A stretch of 64,000 bases of DNA from Tigriopus japonicus. Taxonomy: Eukaryota > Arthropoda > Copepoda > Harpacticoida > Harpacticidae. The stretch is from the NCBI GenBank assembly GCA_010645155.1, contig CM021317.1, forward strand, positions 7,511,417 through 7,575,416, in the 5' to 3' direction. Both the position numbers and the translations under genes were made by a program. The notes below the pieces were generated by a model, which saw only the letters and a program-made list of their open reading frames with translations, was not told where the DNA came from and ran no database searches. Positions 58,601 to 64,000 of the stretch are shown here, piece after piece; within the stretch, counting starts at the first letter, position 1; each line of letters starts with the position of its first letter.

Positions 58601-61581
58601 ATGAGTAAATCTGGTCGTTCACCGCCTCCTCCTCCACCACCACCACCGTCTTCTCTTTCTCCGTTGCAAGTTTCAAAACTTAACTCAACGTCTAGTTCCA
58701 AAAAACTGTCCCCCTTAGAGCTGCAACAAACTGTTACCAAGTCAGTCAAGACCTTTCAAGATCAAGTCCGTGAAGCTTGTCAAAGGCTAAGTCCAGTCTC
58801 GGAATTGCAAATTGAGTCGACAGAACCCGGGAGACATCACTTTGTCTATTGTAGCTCCAGACACGCTCAAGGTCTATTGCAAGATGGTCCTCAGTAAGTA
58901 GAAGCTCCAAACAACTTAAAGTGAAAGGCATTCTAAGGAGCTGGGCTGACTGAGCTCTTGAGCATGGGCAAAGTTGAAATTGAGTTTGGTTAACCATTTC
59001 CTTATTTTTGTGGTAGCATGAATGGAAAAAGTGCAATTTCAGTAAAAATGTGTTGTTTTGCCTCCACACCTGGCCAAATTATATTGTTTGAGCATAGATG
59101 TTCAAACCTATGACGATGATGATGTTTTTTACTCAGTCATTTGATTAGGGATAAAGAAATTCATGGCTTTGCGATGTGTGAAGGGAAAAACATCTCTGCA
59201 TTAAAACCTTGAAGAAATAGACGTAGAATATGGTTTAGATATAAGGTTTTGCTTATAATTTGGATAGCGCGCGCAATAATGTTATTGATTTATTGCAAAG
59301 GTTCAATCGTTATTTTTGTTGTGATAAAAGTATATAGTATGATGCAGATGGTAATATGATTAAAGATAAATGCGGTTATGAGCCTTTTTAATTCATACAC
59401 GAAATTCGTGAGAAGAACCCATTTTTGTCTCTTTATTGCGATCATTTAAAATTTGATTTCACTACAAAAACGTTTTCGTTCCAATGCTTTATTTTTGTTC
59501 AAAGAACGTGTAGAGAAGATAAAACGTTGTCTGTATTAGAGCCCTATCGACAAAAACAAGGGATTTTTTCTCAAAAGGCTTTTGGGCTTTTTCATTCAAA
59601 TGTACTTGCTTTAACTCTCCGATCACGGTGGTTAGCTGTGCTCTATGAAAGTGTTTGCTCAAATGCCAAGACTTCTAATTACGATTTTTGATGTCACAGT
59701 GCCATAATGAAGATATCTTGTGAATACATACGTATTAAAAGTAGCTCAAATAACTATATTCATTCACTTAAAACCATTAAAACCAATATATTTTCCCAAA
59801 CCATGTTAATAGATATTGAGAGGGTCCTTAGTTATGAGTTGATACGAAATTTGATCAATATCTATTGAGCAGTTGAATAACTATCATTACTTGAAGACTA
59901 AAATGCATCGAATTATGCCATGAAATGCTCCGGCTGTATGTTGCAGCAATTGCCAAGAAAAATAATTTACATTTTCGTTGTCGCAAAAATAAATGATAAT
60001 TTTTCGTTTCTCTATGATATTGTTTTTTTTTGTAAGATTGATATATAATATAACTTAAAACTAACTTATAAGGTATATTTTTGGATTCTTTTTTCTTTGG
60101 TACTTTTATCAAACATTGGAAGACATAAGGTCAAATTTTCGCAAAATTCCAATGCAAACTGTTTGTTGCAAATATTGAACTTTTTGAACCAAAAATTTAC
60201 GTTATACTAAAAGTTTATTTTTCAAGTATGCGCAGATCACCAATAACTTATAAATTTATGTAATTCTACCTTATCAAAGATGATTTACGAAAATCTCATT
60301 AAAAAGTGAACACTTTAAGTCAGTTTTAAGTTATATTATATATCAATCTTACAATCAAGACAGAATGATAAAGAAATGAAAAATTATCATTTATTTTTGC
60401 GACATCGAAAATGTAAATTATTTTTCTTGGCAATCGCTGCAACATACAGCCGTAGCATTCCATGGCATAATTCGATGCATTTTAAAGTTTTCAAGTAATG
60501 ATAGTTATTAATCTGCTCAATAGATATTGATCAAATTTCGTATCAACTCATAACTAAGGACCCTCTCAATATCTATTAATATGGTTTGGGAAAATACTGT
60601 ATATTGGTTTTAATGGTTTTAAGTGAATTAACATAGTTATTTGAGCTACTTTTAATATGTATGTATTCACAAGATTTCTTCATTATGACACTGTGACACT
60701 AAAAATCGTAATTAGAAGTCTTGGCATTTGAGTAAACACTTAAACAGAAATTTTAACCACCGTGCGATGCAATACTACACGGCCAAGAAAAGTGCTCAAT
60801 TTAAAAACTCGTTTTCCCCTTTTTCCGTTGCGCCCCCAGATTATCCCTCTTTCAAACTTAAAAGCCCTTTGGTGAGAAGAAATCAGTTTACCGTTCATTT
60901 TCTTTCAGATGTGGCTTGGTAGCCTTGGCTATGGCCGTCACAGCTTTAAATCCCTCCGGTGCCATTGGAACATCAAAAATTCTCGACATGGCCAGATCAA
61001 AGGGAGTAACAAAGCACGGCGAAATGTTTTCAGCCATGGCCTTGGCAGAACTAGCCAATGACATTTTTTCCATGACTAAGGGCACTCAAGACATGACAGC
61101 CGTGATGGAATCTAGTGATATACTCAATAGTCCGTTTGAACTGATGAACTTTTTCATAGGGAACGAGAAGAATCTTCTTTTGGTGCCTTACGATTCTGAC
61201 TTCAATCAGCAACCCTGCCAAAAGCAAGGCCTCAGAGCTCATTGGGCTGTTTTGTTGGGATTTGTCTTGACTTTTCCAGTAGACGAGAAATTTCCCAGAG
61301 GTGAAGGCGAGCTTATTGGTGAAAACATTTCTATTTTAAAAAACGAGAGTGCCAATATCGAATTTCTTACCAAAGGCGGATCTTTTGAGCTCAAAGTTAT
61401 GGCCAGACAAGGAAAAAGTTTGCGCTTGTTCCTTTTTGATCCAAACACCCTTCACAAGAGTAATTACAACCTTAAAACCTGGGAACCAAGTGAAGACGAC
61501 GAGAGACACTTTGTTTTCCCCGAAGGTGGAATTAGTGAAGGTCTGAGAGCCAAACTTGTGAAATTGACGCCAAAAGTGTAG
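58601..61581 (+). CDS. ACTMAP: Actin maturation protease, two exons
   Basis: Cysteine protease that trims the acetylated N-terminal residue(s) from nascent actin (human C19orf54 family). Exon 1 is 58601-58893, exon 2 60909-61581; donor CA|GTAAGT and acceptor TTTCAG|A join in phase 2 to recreate GPQCGLVALAM. The product is 321 residues against 351 in human. Features in order: a polyproline run (nine Pro near residues 8-16), as in homologues where it serves profilin-actin binding; catalytic Cys in CGLVAL (60910-60912); GEMFSA; the conserved VPYDSDFNQQPCQKQG; and catalytic His in AHWAV. The start at 58601 was chosen because a splice-acceptor-like TATTCCAG lies two bases upstream and the family's proline run follows at once; an in-frame ATG at 58469 is less likely. 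Its intron carries a large inverted repeat. Confidence 0.92.
59649..60741. mobile_element. Inverted-repeat (foldback) element in the ACTMAP intron
   Basis: AAGTGTTTGCTCAAATGCC at the left is inverted as GGCATTTGAGTAAACACTT at the right. Complementarity runs about 430 bp on each side (59649 to about 60075, about 60310 to 60741), with a loop of about 235 bp. No clear target duplication and no ORF across it. It occupies more than half of the 2015-bp intron. Confidence 0.75.
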
Positions 61582-61588
61582 AAAAAAA

Positions 61589-61594
61589 AATAAA
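61589..61594 (+). terminator. Polyadenylation signal of ACTMAP
   Basis: AATAAA eight bases after the ACTMAP TAG, giving a very short 3' UTR. Confidence 0.7.
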
Positions 61595-61612
61595 CTTCAA
61601 TGTTCAATTCTT

Positions 61613-61618
61613 TTTATT
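61613..61618 (-). terminator. Polyadenylation signal of the minus-strand gene
   Basis: AATAAA on the minus strand about 200 bases past the stop at 61820. It faces the ACTMAP signal 19 bp away. Confidence 0.55.
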
Positions 61619-61819
61619 TCATGGAAACTACAAAATTTTCAAAAATGTTCCAGTCTCTTTAGTATTGTCACCATAAACGTGATTCGATGCAATAGATGCC
61701 CAAGGAAGTATGTAGTTGCTAATGCAGTGAAGGAACCCTGAGTATTATTTCTAGTACAGCAACCCTGAGATCAAAGGAGGTTCTTCAGCTGGCAGTAGCT
61801 ATTTTGAAAGTAAATCAAG

Positions 61820-62504
61820 TCATACAGCTGTCGACGAAGACAAGTCCTTCCTTAAACTAGACTGGCTCAAAGGCCGAGATTGACTTTGGTTCATGCGTCC
61901 AGGTACCAACTGGGCACTCCCTCTAGGCACGCCCATAGGTTGGTCCTCCATGGGATACTTTCTCGTCACTCCGGGAGAGGGCTGTGTCATGAAGGGCATT
62001 TGTTGTTGAGAATGATGTCTTGGCATCCCTGTACCCATTTGACCATTAGGGTTGCTTATGGGAACCTGAAGACTCATGGCTGAAGGAAGCGAGTCATCAC
62101 TAGTGTTAAGCATCATCCCATGATTCGTGGGCATGTTCTGGTAGCTCTGGTGATGGTACATCTTTGGTGTGGGAGGCAGAGGCTGGTTTTGAGGGTAGCC
62201 TGATTGAAGAGGCGTAGCCGAGCCCATTCGCATTGTCGTGGCATTGGAACCACCCGCCATATTCACGTTACTGAAGCTCGGTTGAAGTGGAACGATGGGA
62301 GTTTGTGGCGGAAGAGAGTTCAATACACTCCCATTTGAGGCTGGATAGTGGTGAACAGATCCAACGTCCGTGTGAATTGTCTCGGAATGAGGAATTTGGG
62401 ATCCTTTCCCCAAGGTATCCAAACCAATGCCACTGCCCTTGAAGTCTGAGGGGTATCCTCTTAATGATGCTGTTCCATCATCATAGTATCGGTCTTTGAG
62501 CTTC
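61820..62504 (-). CDS. Last exon of a probable transmembrane receptor (cytoplasmic tail), partial
   Basis: The acceptor (AATTTCAG, AG at 62506-62505) opens a phase-2 exon reading KLKDRYYDDGTASLRGYPSD and running 227 residues to TGA at 61820. It is rich in Pro, Ser, Gln, Met and His with PLPPTPK (possible SH3 site). It ends SSSTAV, a class I PDZ-binding C-terminus. Such a tail fits an immunoglobulin-superfamily adhesion receptor. The TAV end is reminiscent of the Kirre/Roughest (Neph) group, but Sidekick-like or other receptors are possible and no domain is in the window. Upstream exons lie beyond 64000. Confidence 0.6.
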
Positions 62505-64000
62505 CTGAAATTGGACAAGAAAATTGATTGAGACTTGCCTCAAGGGGAGGGGGGGTTGTCTCTACCGTCAAGATGGGTTCTAATCTTTGAACAATATATT
62601 AGCTGAAGCAATCATGAAGGAAAAGCCAATGAAAACGAGTGTACTGCATTTCCAAGCCAAATTCACTTCAAAAGACCCTCCTCTCATTGTTCCTTTCCCA
62701 AAAGACCCCTTTGTTCAAAATAGGGATTCTTCTCTTCAAATGTGAAATTGTTCATCAAAAGAGTTCATTGCATTCAATCTGAGAATATGGCACATGTACC
62801 ATGGTTGCTTCATTTCAAATTATTGATGTGTGTCGAGTTGGATTTTTGGCAGAGTTTGTCCATTTCGTATTTTAGGGTCAAAAAGCTGACGCAACTAAAC
62901 TTTTAGCAGGCATTAGACCTTATCTACCATAAAATATGACAGCACTGCCAACTCAAAATCCATGTTATACCTATGGATGGAACTCTAAATTGAACTAGTT
63001 CGATTGTTGCCAAAGTGGTCCCTGTTTAGGTCTTTTCAAAAAGTTATATACATCTGCTATATATCTGCCCATTTGAACAGCGATAAACTTCCGAGTCAAA
63101 ACTGGCAGCACTCTTGGTTCGAAACACATCACTATTTCAAATCTCGTAAAACAAGGCCGTCGCTCACGTTTATGGTGATTCAATTAAAAGCAATGAAGCA
63201 AGGCTTGTGCCATAGACTGTCGCAAAAAAGCGACCTCAATTGGCAAAAATCGCTTCATCTGGAGTGCAAAGGTGGAGAAATTCCTAAAAACTGCTCTTCA
63301 CTTTGCTAAGTTTGGGTGCCTCTTAAATTTGATTGGTGGTAGTCGACTGGAAGTTTTTAATAATTGTATGAATAAGTAGTTAAAGCTTTTAAGGACATCA
63401 TGATTTTTTGCCTCATTTTGCAGTTTTTGCAGATTTAAAATGTCATTTTCTACTTCAAATTCAGTCCCCCTCTATTGAGATGGCAAATTCAGGGTGGTGT
63501 GATGTTTTGCGGAGCCAAACGAAAACTGGACCCGCAACCTCAAACAACATGGTCATCCATGGGTAGGCCGCATGTTAACTCGCTTTAGTGTTAAATAACG
63601 CACGTAATTCAAAAGCGAGAGTTTACCAAAATCAAGTCAGATTTACCGGCTTCTAGTATAAACTCGTGACAACTCCTGTGTTTGAAACGCAGCTAGGGAG
63701 AGTATATACTCGACGAACGCTAATTCGACTTAATTTTGGTATACTTTCACTTTTGAATTAAGTGCGTTAACATGATTTGGCTATTTATAGCGTAATGACT
63801 AGGGATGCACAAAAAATACAAAAAACGCTAAAAAATGCATCAAAAATGTCAAAATTCTCAAGTCAAAGTATATTCCTTATAACCATAAATTGGTTCCTGA
63901 AGATTAATATACTTTACTTTACTATACTAAATACACTTAATGGGGAAGTAAGTGTCATTGCTTGTATCTAGGCCATTCCATTACCAAGCCTTTTACCCGG
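62505..64000 (-). other. Probable intron of the minus-strand receptor gene
   Basis: Pyrimidine-rich upstream of the acceptor at 62505 (a CCCCCCCTCCCC run on the minus strand). No further exon recognised up to the window edge. A possible MITE end (TAGGGATGCACAAAAAATAC) starts at 63800; its other end is not visible. Confidence 0.45.
63800..64000. mobile_element. Possible left end of a hAT-type MITE, cut by the window edge
   Basis: TAGGGATGCACAAAAAATAC resembles the TAGGGAY starts of the other hAT-type elements here. No matching right end before 64000, so neither a target duplication nor a length can be given. Confidence 0.3.

Noticed and set aside
59425..59691. 88-codon ORF in the ACTMAP intron as a transposase fragment
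   Set aside because: No transposase motif seen, and the ORF runs into the left arm of the inverted repeat.

Overview
The window is nuclear DNA of an animal, most likely an arthropod. The genes are split by GT-AG introns, are followed in most cases by AATAAA signals, and best fit metazoan families: cap methyltransferase CMTR1, a tetraspanin, FKBPL and the actin maturation protease ACTMAP. The intergenic DNA is AT-rich and littered with small non-autonomous DNA transposons. I see no bacterial operon, CRISPR array, rRNA or intact canonical tRNA. A crustacean is plausible but cannot be fixed from sequence alone.

Layout. 1-2.8 kb: no secure gene, two weak ORFs and repeat fragments. 2.96-7.80 kb (+): CMTR1 in six recognisable exons, with a hAT-type MITE in its fourth intron. 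8.06-10.25 kb: a cluster of three transposons side by side. 10.3-33.8 kb: a gene-poor stretch with several MITEs (11.9, 13.1, 13.9-14.7, 21.3-23.3 kb) and decayed coding-like fragments. 33.82-46.47 kb (+): a tetraspanin with a short first exon, a 149-bp second exon, two introns of about 5.5 kb and a large last exon. Its reading frame stays open for 118 more codons after the UGA. 47.3-52.2 kb: more MITEs, a retroelement-like tail with a (TTTG)n tract, and a weak ORF. 54.80-55.73 kb (+): intronless FKBPL. 58.60-61.58 kb (+): ACTMAP in two exons, whose intron holds a 1.1-kb inverted repeat. 61.82-62.50 kb (-): last exon of a gene extending beyond the right edge, probably the cytoplasmic tail of a cell-surface receptor, tail-to-tail with ACTMAP.

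The genes do not form a pathway; they are independent housekeeping or membrane genes. Two observations stand out. The first is the tetraspanin's in-frame UGA extension, a candidate for stop-codon readthrough. The second is a set of hAT-like elements whose 8-bp target duplications can be read directly. These include a 1.94-kb foldback element and two 31-bp elements that consist of little more than two terminal repeats of the same family.
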